NCBI RefSeq assembly: GCF_900129745.1
Contig: NZ_FQWS01000002.1
Coordinates: 310,001 to 374,000, forward strand
Direction: 5' to 3'
Origin: Winogradskyella jejuensis
GTDB taxonomy: Bacteria; Bacteroidota; Bacteroidia; Flavobacteriales; Flavobacteriaceae
Length of the DNA stretch: 64,000 nucleotides
In this document: positions 25,907 to 34,160 of the stretch, one piece after another
How positions within the stretch are numbered: the stretch's first letter is position 1
Layout of the letters: the number at the start of each line of letters is the position of its first letter
Program-made: the position numbers and the translations under genes
The notes under the pieces: model-generated
Database searches by the model: none
What the model was told of the DNA's origin: nothing
What the model saw: the letters and a program-made list of their open reading frames with translations, nothing else

Positions 25907-26782
25907 ATGTCAACCAATTTGAAAGCTAAGCAAGACGACAACTGGCTTTATACCATTTCTGCAAAGCGTAAACTCATTGATTTCAATTTTAAAGAAATTT
26001 GGCAGTACCGAGACTTATTGGTGCTTTTTGTTAAGCGAGATGTAATTACCGTATATAAACAAACCATATTAGGGCCTTTATGGTATTTAATCCAGCCTTT
26101 GTTTACAGCCCTGACCTTCACATTAATTTTTAATAAAGTCGCTAATATAGAAACAGGAGCAGTACCACCATTTTTATTCAATTTAGCAGGAATCTCAATT
26201 TGGAATTATTTTAAAAGTTGTTTAACATCTACCTCAAATACATTTAGTGGAAATGCTGGAATATTTTCTAAGGTATATTTTCCTAGAATTATTTCTCCAT
26301 TATCATCTGTTATATCTAATTTATTGCGCTTTTTAATTCAATTATTAGTCTTTATTATTTTCTATATATATTATTATATAAATGGTGCAGCTATTAGTAT
26401 TAACGAATTTATTTTCATTTTTCCATTGTTAATAATTCTTATGGCCTTCCAAGGTCTAGGATTAGGGATGATTATATCATCTATGGTTACAAAATATAGA
26501 GATGTTAAGTTTTTACTCAATTTCGGTGTACAATTATTGATGTACGTATCAGCAGTAATGTATCCTTTAGCATTAATGCGTGAAAAATTACCTCAGTTTG
26601 CATGGTTAGTTAATTATAATCCTCTTGCATATATTATTGAAGCTACTCGATTTGTATTGTTAAATGAGGGCTCTTTTTCTTTAAGAGGTTTAGCATATAC
26701 AAGTTTAATAACTGTTGTTATTTTCTTTATAGGTCTTATTATTTTTAATAAAACTGAAAAAACTTTTATAGACACAGTTTAG
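25907..26782 (+). CDS. wzm: ABC-2 type polysaccharide exporter permease (Wzm-like)
   Basis: A 291-residue permease with six hydrophobic segments after a cytoplasmic amphipathic N-terminus. WQYRDLLVLFVKRDVITVYKQTILGPLWYLIQPLF is the conserved N-terminal motif of the Wzm/TagG/KpsM O-antigen and teichoic acid exporters. The MVTKYRDVKFLLNFGVQLLMYVSAVMYP segment and the LVNYNPLAYIIEATR motif are also typical. It forms the channel that moves lipid-linked glycan across the inner membrane with the Wzt ATPase encoded two genes downstream. An 85-nt gap, the longest inside the operon, precedes it, and no clear promoter is visible there. Confidence 0.93.
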   Translation: MSTNLKAKQDDNWLYTISAKRKLIDFNFKEIWQYRDLLVLFVKRDVITVYKQTILGPLWYLIQPLFTALTFTLIFNKVANIETGAVPPFLFNLAGISIWNYFKSCLTSTSNTFSGNAGIFSKVYFPRIISPLSSVISNLLRFLIQLLVFIIFYIYYYINGAAISINEFIFIFPLLIILMAFQGLGLGMIISSMVTKYRDVKFLLNFGVQLLMYVSAVMYPLALMREKLPQFAWLVNYNPLAYIIEATRFVLLNEGSFSLRGLAYTSLITVVIFFIGLIIFNKTEKTFIDTV

Positions 26783-26783
26783 T

Positions 26784-27596
26784 ATGAAAGTTTTTTCCCA
26801 TTATATAGTCACTCGGTTTAATATCAAATCTGAAGGTTGGGTAAATGATAAAAATGGTAAGAAAGTCAATGATTTTATTTGGCTTAAAAAGCGATATGAT
26901 TTATTCAAAAAATTTTGTTTACCCTCAATGCAAACTCAAACCGAAAAAGAGTATTCTTGGTTAGTTTTTTTTGATAAAGATACTCCTCAAGAATTTAAGG
27001 AAGTAAATGAATGTATTAGGCGAGAATTACCACAGTTTATACCATTATATGTAAATGACTTTCTAGATTTTGAAAATACTTTACGTGAGTTTGTATTTGA
27101 AAATTCACATACAGAATATATAATGACATCACGTTTTGATAATGATGATTGTTTTCATGAAGATGCCATTGGCGCTATTCAAAAAGCTTTTGTAAAAAAA
27201 GACTCAACAATCATAGAGTTATCTAAAGGGTTAACCATGCTTATTGAAGATGAAAACAAATTAGCTAAAAGAGAAAACGTGTTTTCTGGACCATTTATAA
27301 CTTTAATTGAAAAGAAATCAGATATTAATTCACTTAAAACTGTTTATGATTGTGAGCATACCTCTTGGGGTGATTTAGCAGACTTTATAGCTATTGATAA
27401 TAAATTTTATTGGCTTCAAACTATCCATGATGCTAATATTTCAAACAAATTGTATCCAGAGTTAACTATTAATAAGAGTTTACTCAAGGGATTTAATTTT
27501 AATTACAATGTACGTTTTAAAATTTCTTATATGTTATTCGTAATTTGTAAAAACTTAGGAGTTTTTAGATTAAAGAATATCTTTAAAAACGCATAA
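26784..27596 (+). CDS. glycosyltransferase, putative rhamnosyltransferase family
   Basis: A 270-residue soluble protein resembling the family annotated as putative rhamnosyl transferases. The N-terminus FSHYIVTRFNIKSEGW, then WLKKRYDLFKKFCLPSMQTQTEKEYSWLVFFDKDTP, and the acidic MTSRFDNDDCFHEDAI (a DxDD metal-site candidate) follow the family pattern. The acceptor and donor sugar cannot be told. It is inserted between the permease and ATPase genes of the exporter and its TAA overlaps the wzt ATG by one base, so it is expressed with them. Location between Wzm and Wzt suggests a step linked to the exported chain. Confidence 0.75.
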   Translation: MKVFSHYIVTRFNIKSEGWVNDKNGKKVNDFIWLKKRYDLFKKFCLPSMQTQTEKEYSWLVFFDKDTPQEFKEVNECIRRELPQFIPLYVNDFLDFENTLREFVFENSHTEYIMTSRFDNDDCFHEDAIGAIQKAFVKKDSTIIELSKGLTMLIEDENKLAKRENVFSGPFITLIEKKSDINSLKTVYDCEHTSWGDLADFIAIDNKFYWLQTIHDANISNKLYPELTINKSLLKGFNFNYNVRFKISYMLFVICKNLGVFRLKNIFKNA

Positions 27597-28873
27597 TGAA
27601 GGAAAAAGAGATTATACTTAAAGTTGAAGATGTATCAAAGCAATATCGCTTAGGTCTTATTGGTACAGGAACTCTAGGTGATGATTTAAAGCGTTTTTGG
27701 TATAAGATTAGAGGAAAGGAAGACCCTTTTTTAAAAGTAGGAGATAGTAGCGATAGGAATAAATCTGCAACTTCAGACTATGTTTGGGCATTACGTAATA
27801 TAGATTTTGATGTAAACAAAGGTGAGGTTCTAGGAATTATAGGAAAGAATGGCGCAGGAAAATCTACCTTACTCAAAATATTGTCTCGTATTACTTTACC
27901 AACAAAAGGGCAAATAAAAACAAAAGGTCGTATAGCTTCATTACTTGAGGTAGGTACAGGTTTTCATCCAGAATTAACTGGTTTAGAAAACATCTATCTT
28001 AATGGTGCTATTTTAGGTATGACCAAAGTTGAAATTCAGGAGAAAGAAGATGATATAGTTGAGTTCAGCGGTTGTAAAATGTATATAGATACGCCGGTTA
28101 AGAGATATTCATCAGGTATGAGAGTCCGTTTAGCCTTTGCAGTAGCTGCTTTCTTGGAACCTGATATTTTGGTTATTGATGAAGTTTTAGCAGTTGGTGA
28201 TGCAGAGTTTCAAAAAAAGGCTATTGGTAAGATGCAGGATATAAGCAAAGGCGAAGGAAGAACTGTATTGTTTGTTAGCCATAACATGGCATCGGTAAAA
28301 ACATTGTGTACAAAAGCCATAGTATTAGAACATGGAAGTATTGTATTCTCAGGAGGAACAGATGAGGCAGTGAGTTACTACCTTAAAGGTGGAGCAGAAA
28401 TTGAAAATGCAAAAGATTTTGGTGAAGATTACGAAAAAGAGGAATTTAATCTTCAAAACATTAGTGTATATAACTCAGGAAGTAAAGTAAAAGACATTAT
28501 CAAGGAGAGTCTAGATATAGAAGTGAAAACTGAATTATTTGTAAAGAGTAATACACCTGAAAATTTACATATCACTTACCATATGACTAATGAGTTAGGT
28601 GATGCCATGTTTTCGTTTTCTAACTATAAAACTGATGCACCTTTGAAGAAAGGTGAAAATAAGTTGCTATGTAAAATACCAGCAAAGTTTTTGCAATCTG
28701 GTCAATACTTTTTGTCACTGATAGTTGTAAAAGATAAGAAGCACGCCGCATTTGTAGAGCGCGATATTATTAGTTTTACAGTTGTAGATTCTAGTCGTGA
28801 TATTGGTGAATATATGGGAAGAGAGCCAGGTTACATAAGACCAAATTTTAATTGGAGTATAGCAGATGATTAA
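27596..28873 (+). CDS. wzt: ABC polysaccharide exporter ATPase with C-terminal carbohydrate-binding domain (Wzt-like)
   Basis: A 425-residue protein. Residues ~1-265 are an ABC ATPase of the Wzt/TagH type: GIIGKNGAGKSTLLK, RIASLLEVGTGFHPELTGLENIYLNG (family-specific), KRYSSGMRVRLAFAVAAFLEPDILVIDEVLAVGDAEFQKK and LFVSHNMASVK. Residues ~275-425 form a beta-sandwich (VKTELFVKSNTPENLHITYHMTNELGDAMFSF), the Wzt C-terminal domain that in O8/O9a systems binds the modified non-reducing end of the glycan before export. The domain's presence implies the exported polymer carries a recognisable terminal modification. Its end overlaps the next gene by 8 nt. Confidence 0.93.
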   Translation: MKEKEIILKVEDVSKQYRLGLIGTGTLGDDLKRFWYKIRGKEDPFLKVGDSSDRNKSATSDYVWALRNIDFDVNKGEVLGIIGKNGAGKSTLLKILSRITLPTKGQIKTKGRIASLLEVGTGFHPELTGLENIYLNGAILGMTKVEIQEKEDDIVEFSGCKMYIDTPVKRYSSGMRVRLAFAVAAFLEPDILVIDEVLAVGDAEFQKKAIGKMQDISKGEGRTVLFVSHNMASVKTLCTKAIVLEHGSIVFSGGTDEAVSYYLKGGAEIENAKDFGEDYEKEEFNLQNISVYNSGSKVKDIIKESLDIEVKTELFVKSNTPENLHITYHMTNELGDAMFSFSNYKTDAPLKKGENKLLCKIPAKFLQSGQYFLSLIVVKDKKHAAFVERDIISFTVVDSSRDIGEYMGREPGYIRPNFNWSIADD

Positions 28874-29939
28874 GGTTACCAAAACATTTTTACCGCCTCA
28901 AGACGAATATCAGGCTATTCTAAAAAAAGCATGGAATTCTGGTTGGATAACTAATCGAGGTCATTTGGTGAAGGAGCTAGAAGTTCAATTAAAAGATTAT
29001 CTCGACGTTAAAAATGTTATTTGTATGACTAATGGGACTTTACCCATACAAATAGCTATAAAAGCTTTAGGGTTATCGGGAGATATAATTACAACGCCAT
29101 TCAGTTATGTGGCTACCACATCTAGTATTGTATGGGAAGGTTGTAACCCTGTTTTTGTAGATATACACCCAGAATACTTAACCATTGACGAAACTAAAAT
29201 TGAAGCTGCTATATCCAAAAACACAACAGCAATTTTAGCTACCCATGTTTTTGGTAATCCTTGCAATATTGATGTTATAGAAGCCATTGCTCAAAAACAT
29301 AATCTTAAAGTTATTTATGATGCCGCACATTGTTTTGGTGTAACTTATAAAGGCAAAAGCGTTTTTGAATATGGTGATGTAAGCACCTGTAGTTTTCATG
29401 CAACAAAGTTATTCCATACAGGAGAAGGCGGCGCAGCGTTTTTTAATTCTGACGAGTTGTATAACGATTTTTATTACCATCATAATTTTGGACATGACGG
29501 TACTGAACGATTTTTCGGTATTGGCATCAATGCAAAAATGAGTGAGCTACAAGCTGCTATGGGATTAGCTGTTTTTCCTTATATAGAGTCAATAATTGAA
29601 AGAAGAGAAGCTATTGTGTTCGCATATAATAAGGCATTTAGTAATACTTCTCTAAGCCTTTTAAGGCTTAGAGAAGCTACAAAATGGAATTTTAGTTATT
29701 ACCCAATTATTTGTCCTTCAGAGAAAAAGCTAAAAATTATTTTAGATGTTTTAAATGCAAATGATATTTATCCAAGGCGTTATTTTTATCCTAGTTTGGA
29801 TGAATTACCCTATGTAAGTGGTTATAATTGTAAAGTGTCTAGGTCTATAGCAAATAGAGTACTGTGTTTACCCTTATATCATGATTTAGATAAGTCACAG
29901 CAAGAAAAAATTATAGAATTAGTAAAGCATAGTTTATGA
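28866..29939 (+). CDS. DegT/DnrJ/EryC1-type sugar aminotransferase
   Basis: A 357-residue PLP-dependent aminotransferase of the sugar-nucleotide family. MTNGTLPIQIAIKALGLSGD and PFSYVATTSSIVWEGCNPVFVDI are the N-terminal signatures, YDAAHCFGV carries the PLP-binding Asp, and SFHATKLFHTGEGGAAF contains the Schiff-base lysine at residue 181. It converts a keto-sugar nucleotide into an amino sugar using glutamate. The 4,6-dehydratase or isomerase that makes its substrate is not in this operon. The stop overlaps the next ATG (ATGA). A 30-bp palindrome lies within the coding sequence at 29647-29676. Confidence 0.93.
   Translation: MIKVTKTFLPPQDEYQAILKKAWNSGWITNRGHLVKELEVQLKDYLDVKNVICMTNGTLPIQIAIKALGLSGDIITTPFSYVATTSSIVWEGCNPVFVDIHPEYLTIDETKIEAAISKNTTAILATHVFGNPCNIDVIEAIAQKHNLKVIYDAAHCFGVTYKGKSVFEYGDVSTCSFHATKLFHTGEGGAAFFNSDELYNDFYYHHNFGHDGTERFFGIGINAKMSELQAAMGLAVFPYIESIIERREAIVFAYNKAFSNTSLSLLRLREATKWNFSYYPIICPSEKKLKIILDVLNANDIYPRRYFYPSLDELPYVSGYNCKVSRSIANRVLCLPLYHDLDKSQQEKIIELVKHSL
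29647..29676. repeat. 14-bp perfect inverted repeat inside the aminotransferase gene
   Basis: Arms CTTCTCTAAGCCTT (29647-29660) and its exact complement (29663-29676), separated by TT. Encodes SLSLLRLRE in the protein. Confidence 0.95.
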
Positions 29940-30637
29940 GGATAGCTATAATGCAGCCTTACTTTTTTCCATATATAGGGTATTTTCAATTAATAAATGC
30001 TGTTGATGAATTTGTGTTTTATGACGACGTTAATTTTATAAAAAAAAGTTACATCAATAGAAACTCAATTTTACTTAACCAAAAAGCATTTCAGTTTACA
30101 ACACCATTAAAAGAAGCATCTCAGAACAAGCTCATAAAAGATATTGAAGTTTATACTGACCAAAAATGGTTTAATGGTTTTTTAAAAACATTAGAGCATG
30201 CCTACAAATCGGCGCCTTTCTATGAAGAAGTAGTACAGATAGTAAAAACTATTTTTAATTCTGACTACAAAAACATATCTGAACTTTCAATGATAAGTGT
30301 TACGCAGGTTTGTAAATACTTAGATGTTAATTGTAAGTTTAGTTTAAGTTCAAACGATTATCCGAGTACAAAAAAGCTAACTAAAGCAGAGCGTTTAATT
30401 GCAATAGCAAAACAATCAGGTAAGCAGACGTATGTCAATGCAATTGGAGGACAGTCACTTTATAATAAGAATGAGTTTAAAGCCCAGAATATAGATTTAG
30501 CATTTCTCGAAACACATGACATAAAATATGAGCAGTTTGGAAACGAATTCGTCCCATTTCTTTCTATATTGGATGTGTTAATGTTTAATTCTAAAGCGTC
30601 TACTAGAGAACTTTTAGAAAAATATACTTTGGTTTGA
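29936..30637 (+). CDS. WbqC family protein
   Basis: A 233-residue soluble protein matching the WbqC family through its opening RIAIMQPYFFPYIGYFQLINAVDEFVFYDDVNFIKKSYINRN, the QFTTPLK strand, and LLDVLMFN-like end (SILDVLMFNSKASTRELL). WbqC proteins are common in O-antigen and capsule loci, typically beside sugar aminotransferases or acyltransferases; their reaction is not firmly established. Here the gene is translationally coupled on both sides: ATGA with the aminotransferase and TTGA with the acetyltransferase. It likely acts on the same amino sugar. Its conserved N-terminal histidine-free MQPYFFPY motif could mark the active or binding site, but that is inference. Confidence 0.88.
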   Translation: MRIAIMQPYFFPYIGYFQLINAVDEFVFYDDVNFIKKSYINRNSILLNQKAFQFTTPLKEASQNKLIKDIEVYTDQKWFNGFLKTLEHAYKSAPFYEEVVQIVKTIFNSDYKNISELSMISVTQVCKYLDVNCKFSLSSNDYPSTKKLTKAERLIAIAKQSGKQTYVNAIGGQSLYNKNEFKAQNIDLAFLETHDIKYEQFGNEFVPFLSILDVLMFNSKASTRELLEKYTLV

Positions 30638-31041
30638 AAGAAGATATAGTTGATTTATTAAAACGTATAAATTCAGAGTTTTCAGGAAGACTCATTTCTT
30701 TTGGAATTGAAGAATATGTTTTAAAGTTAGTCAACAAAAGTGTTTTATATCCTGAGTACCTAAATGATAGATTAATAGGTTTCATAGCTTTCTACGCCAA
30801 CGATACAGAATTTAAAATTGCCTACATGAGCATGTTAGCTGTTGATAAATCTCATAGAGGTAATGGTATAGCTGTAAAGCTGATATGTAAAGCAGAAGAC
30901 CATTTAAAAAAGATTGGATTTAAGTATTTTGATTTAGAAGTTTTAAAATCCAATGTATCGGCTATTAAATTGTATAAAAAAAAAGGATTTAGTATTATAG
31001 AAGAAGGTACCAAGCGTTACAAAATGAGAAAATTATTATAA
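30634..31041 (+). CDS. GNAT family N-acetyltransferase
   Basis: A 135-residue acetyltransferase. MSMLAVDKSHRGNGIAVKLICKAEDHLKKIG is GNAT motif A with the R/QxxGxG/A acetyl-CoA loop, and NVSAIKLYKKKGFSI is motif B. Start is TTG, the stop codon of WbqC overlapping it (TTGA), which explains the non-ATG start by coupling. With the aminotransferase and WbqC it forms a likely N-acyl amino sugar module: amination followed by N-acylation. GNAT enzymes of this size also modify proteins, so the substrate assignment rests on context. Confidence 0.87.
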   Translation: MKEDIVDLLKRINSEFSGRLISFGIEEYVLKLVNKSVLYPEYLNDRLIGFIAFYANDTEFKIAYMSMLAVDKSHRGNGIAVKLICKAEDHLKKIGFKYFDLEVLKSNVSAIKLYKKKGFSIIEEGTKRYKMRKLL

Positions 31042-31043
31042 CT

Positions 31044-31955
31044 ATGGAAGTGAGTGTTATAATGATTACCTATAATCATGAAAAGTACATAAAACAAGCT
31101 GTTGAAAGTATTGTTAATCAGGTTACTAACTTTGACTTTGAGCTAATTATTGCAGATGATAATTCTAAAGACGACACAGAGCAAGCAGTAAAATCCGTTA
31201 GCAATACTTCTAAAAATTTAAACTTAAGATATTTTAGGAACGAAGAAAATCTTGGTATGACTAAGAATTTTGAATATGCATATTCAAAATCTAATGGCAA
31301 TTTTATTGCAATCTGCGAAGGTGATGATTATTGGAATGATAAAAATAAACTTCAAAAGCAAGTTGATTTTTTGAGAGACAATCCAAGCTATAGCTTTTGT
31401 TATACACGTTTTAAGGTATATAAGAATGATAATGATTCTTTTGTAGAGGACTTTAACGGAAAACATTTTCATAATGATTCTAAATTTGTTCCATTTACTT
31501 ATCAGACTTTTAGTGAAGGTTGGCATATAGGAAATCAGACTTTAGTATTTAGAAAAGAAAATTTTAACGCCGTTGCATTCAAAAAATTTAAGAATTTTAA
31601 AGACGTGCATCTTATTTCTCAGCTTTTAAAAAAGGGAGAAGGAGCATGTCTTAATTTTTTTGGAGCTGTTTATAGAATGCATGATGGAGGTATCCATACT
31701 TCTGTGACCGAATACAATGGCTACAAAATCGGTTATCTCACGCATAAAGAAATATACCTTGATAACGCTTCTAATCAATATCTTAGACGTAAATATTTGC
31801 ATTCTTATAAAAATTTTTTAAATGCCAATATTAGAGCTAATCATTTATCTACCGCATTGTGGATGAGTATTGATTTACTTTTTAAAAATGGAAAAGTCAT
31901 CGATTTCTTAAAGCATATAAAACGAATATTGGTAAAATTGTTTGGTAAAAAATGA
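31044..31955 (+). CDS. GT2 glycosyltransferase
   Basis: A 303-residue GT-A family 2 enzyme: VSVIMITYNHEKYIKQAVESIVNQ (nucleotide-binding start), IADDNSKDDT, and CEGDDYWNDKNKLQKQVDFL (metal-binding DD). The EGDDYW variant is common in GT2 enzymes of O-antigen loci. C-terminal 80 residues are basic and helical, consistent with peripheral membrane association. It begins 2 nt after the acetyltransferase gene and overlaps the next gene by ATGA. A perfect 24-bp palindrome lies at 31267-31290 within it. Sugar specificity unknown. Confidence 0.88.
   Translation: MEVSVIMITYNHEKYIKQAVESIVNQVTNFDFELIIADDNSKDDTEQAVKSVSNTSKNLNLRYFRNEENLGMTKNFEYAYSKSNGNFIAICEGDDYWNDKNKLQKQVDFLRDNPSYSFCYTRFKVYKNDNDSFVEDFNGKHFHNDSKFVPFTYQTFSEGWHIGNQTLVFRKENFNAVAFKKFKNFKDVHLISQLLKKGEGACLNFFGAVYRMHDGGIHTSVTEYNGYKIGYLTHKEIYLDNASNQYLRRKYLHSYKNFLNANIRANHLSTALWMSIDLLFKNGKVIDFLKHIKRILVKLFGKK
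31267..31290. repeat. perfect 24-bp palindrome inside a GT2 gene
   Basis: Each arm is 12 bases (ATTTTGAATATG on the left) with no spacer, centred between 31278 and 31279. It encodes NFEYAYSK. Confidence 0.95.
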
Positions 31956-33196
31956 AAAAGAGAAAACCTTTAAAAATAGCTGTAGTGGTTGGAGTTTTTC
32001 CTAGTGTTTCGGAAGCTTTTATAACTAACCAGTTGAGGTTTTTAGTTAAGTCAGGTCATCATGTAGATATTTTAGCAACTAGACATTTAGATTTAGATAA
32101 TCCACTTTGTTCTTCTGAAGCTTATAATTCTTTAAAGACAAAAGCTAGAGAGCTTAGTAAAACTTCATTATTGTCTAAATCTTATTTTCAGAGATTGTTT
32201 AAAGCCTTCTCAATTTTATTAAAGTTCCGTAGTTCTATTCATTTATTAAAAGCATTTAATGTATTTAAGTATGGTAGTGATGCTTTAAATTTTAATGTTT
32301 TTTTTAAAACTTATTACAAGTATTATTTTAATATTTATAATTATGATGTTGTCCATATTCATTATGGAGACAATGCGGTGCATCTAGATAGTTTAATAAA
32401 CAATTTTAAGAAAAGTATAGTGGTTACATTCCACGGATATGATGCTCATAAGTTTGAGAAATCTTTCTATAATTTATTATCTCAGAGAAAGGATATAACG
32501 ATAACGGTCAATACCAATTTCACGAAAAGTAAAGTAGAAAAATTAGGTTTTGATACTTTTCAAATAAATATTTTGCCTGTAGGTTTAGATACTAATATTT
32601 TTAATCCAGAAAAAAAGGATAGCAAATTTGATAATATAAATATTCTATTTGTAGGGCGCTTAATAGAATTAAAAGGACCAATTTTAGCTATTAAGATTGT
32701 TGAGAAGATATTAGAGGCTCGAGACAATGTAATTCTTAATATTATTGGAGATGGACCAATGTTTTCAGAGTGTGAAAGCTATATAGAAATAAATAATCTA
32801 ACCGATAGAATTCATCTTTTGGGGAGTAAATCCCAATCAGATATAAAGTATCATATGAAAAATTCTGATATATTTCTTTTTCCAGGTATTGTAGATGGTC
32901 AAGGTAATTCTGAAGCCCAAGGCTTAGTTATACAAGAAGCGCAAGCTATGCAATTACCAGTAGTAACATCTAACGTTGGTGGAATTTCTGATGGTTTAAT
33001 TGATAAGAAAACAGGTTTTATTGTAGAAGAGAGTAATGTTGATACATTTGTTTCAAAAATAGTATGGTTAATGGATAACCCAAGTATTAGAAAAGAAATG
33101 GGTGAAGCAGGTAGGCAATTTGTTGTAAGAAATTATGATAGCAGTATATTAGGAGAAAAATTATTAGATATTTATTACGATAGTTTAAAGAATTAG
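31952..33196 (+). CDS. GT4 glycosyltransferase
   Basis: A 414-residue GT-B enzyme of family 4. The N-terminal Rossmann domain (IAVVVGVFPSVSEAFITNQLRFLVKSGHHVDIL) with HIHYGDNA and VVTFHGYDAH resembles WcaL/colanic-acid-type transferases. The C-terminal domain has NILFVGRLIELKGP, DIFLFPGI and EAQGLVIQEAQAMQLPVVTSNVGG with the EX7E motif that binds the nucleotide sugar. Retaining mechanism expected. Coupled to its neighbour upstream by ATGA and 2 nt from the next gene. Base composition over 32-34 kb is noticeably AT-rich even for this genome. Confidence 0.88.
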   Translation: MKKRKPLKIAVVVGVFPSVSEAFITNQLRFLVKSGHHVDILATRHLDLDNPLCSSEAYNSLKTKARELSKTSLLSKSYFQRLFKAFSILLKFRSSIHLLKAFNVFKYGSDALNFNVFFKTYYKYYFNIYNYDVVHIHYGDNAVHLDSLINNFKKSIVVTFHGYDAHKFEKSFYNLLSQRKDITITVNTNFTKSKVEKLGFDTFQINILPVGLDTNIFNPEKKDSKFDNINILFVGRLIELKGPILAIKIVEKILEARDNVILNIIGDGPMFSECESYIEINNLTDRIHLLGSKSQSDIKYHMKNSDIFLFPGIVDGQGNSEAQGLVIQEAQAMQLPVVTSNVGGISDGLIDKKTGFIVEESNVDTFVSKIVWLMDNPSIRKEMGEAGRQFVVRNYDSSILGEKLLDIYYDSLKN

Positions 33197-33198
33197 AA

Positions 33199-34155
33199 AT
33201 GCAACCATTAGTTTCAATCATTATTCCAAGTTATAATCGGGCAGATTTGATAGGTGAAACAATAGAGTCTATTATTGCTCAAACCTATAAGAATTGGGAA
33301 TGTGTAATTGTTGATGATGGAAGTACTGATAATAGTTTTGAGGTCATTAATGCCTTGGCAAAAAAGGATAGTAGGATAAGATTTCATAAAAGACCAGAAT
33401 CTAAACCAAAAGGGGCTAATGCATGTAGAAATTACGGTTTAGAATTGAGTAATGGTGAATATATTAATTGGCTAGATAGTGATGATATTTTTCACCCTAT
33501 GAAATTAGAAAAACAAATTATGAAAATAATTGAGGATAAAGTGTTTTTCTCTATTTGTAAGTCTTATGTTTTTGAAAATTCTATTACCGACAATAAAGAA
33601 CTTATACTTAAATCTAAGGATGTGAAAACTGATGACCCGTTTAATGATTTTATTTCAAAAAGAATAATCATTCCTATACAGGCTCCAATCTTTCAAAAAG
33701 ATTTTATAATAAATAACAAGTTCTTTTTTGATGAGTCATTACAAGCTGGTCAAGAATGGGAATTATTTGCTAGAATTTTTCAAAAATATGCTGATTATAG
33801 TTCGATAAACGAGCCTTTAGATTATATTAGAAATCATAGTAATAATATATCTAACAAAACATCTAGCGAAAAGTATTGGCATTATTACCTAGCTAGAAAT
33901 ATGTTAGAAAATAAGCTAGAAGGAAATCTTTGTCAAAAGAGTAAAGACATTTTAAATATTTTCTACCTTTTTATTTTTAAAAGATTCACTAGGTTGGGAA
34001 GTTTTAAATATGCTGAAGTAGTTTATAAAGAAAAAATTAAAAAAGTAGAAAAGCTTACTAATAAAGAAAAAAGGCTTTTAAGGTTCGGGTTATTGAGTCA
34101 TAAATTGTTTTCTAGAGGCGACTTTTTTTTAAGCAAAGTATCTCTTTATAAGTAA
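33199..34155 (+). CDS. GT2 glycosyltransferase
   Basis: A 318-residue GT-A family 2 enzyme. VSIIIPSYNRADLIGETIESIIAQTYKNWECVIVDDGSTDNS is a textbook family start, PKGANACRNYGLELSNGEYINWLDSDDIFHPMKLEKQ carries the DSDD metal site. QAGQEWELFARI is the ED/QE catalytic-base region, with Glu in QEWE as candidate base. The last 100 residues are basic with several Lys/Phe helices. Sugar unknown. Flanked by 2-nt and 5-nt gaps. Confidence 0.88.
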   Translation: MQPLVSIIIPSYNRADLIGETIESIIAQTYKNWECVIVDDGSTDNSFEVINALAKKDSRIRFHKRPESKPKGANACRNYGLELSNGEYINWLDSDDIFHPMKLEKQIMKIIEDKVFFSICKSYVFENSITDNKELILKSKDVKTDDPFNDFISKRIIIPIQAPIFQKDFIINNKFFFDESLQAGQEWELFARIFQKYADYSSINEPLDYIRNHSNNISNKTSSEKYWHYYLARNMLENKLEGNLCQKSKDILNIFYLFIFKRFTRLGSFKYAEVVYKEKIKKVEKLTNKEKRLLRFGLLSHKLFSRGDFFLSKVSLYK

Positions 34156-34160
34156 TATTT

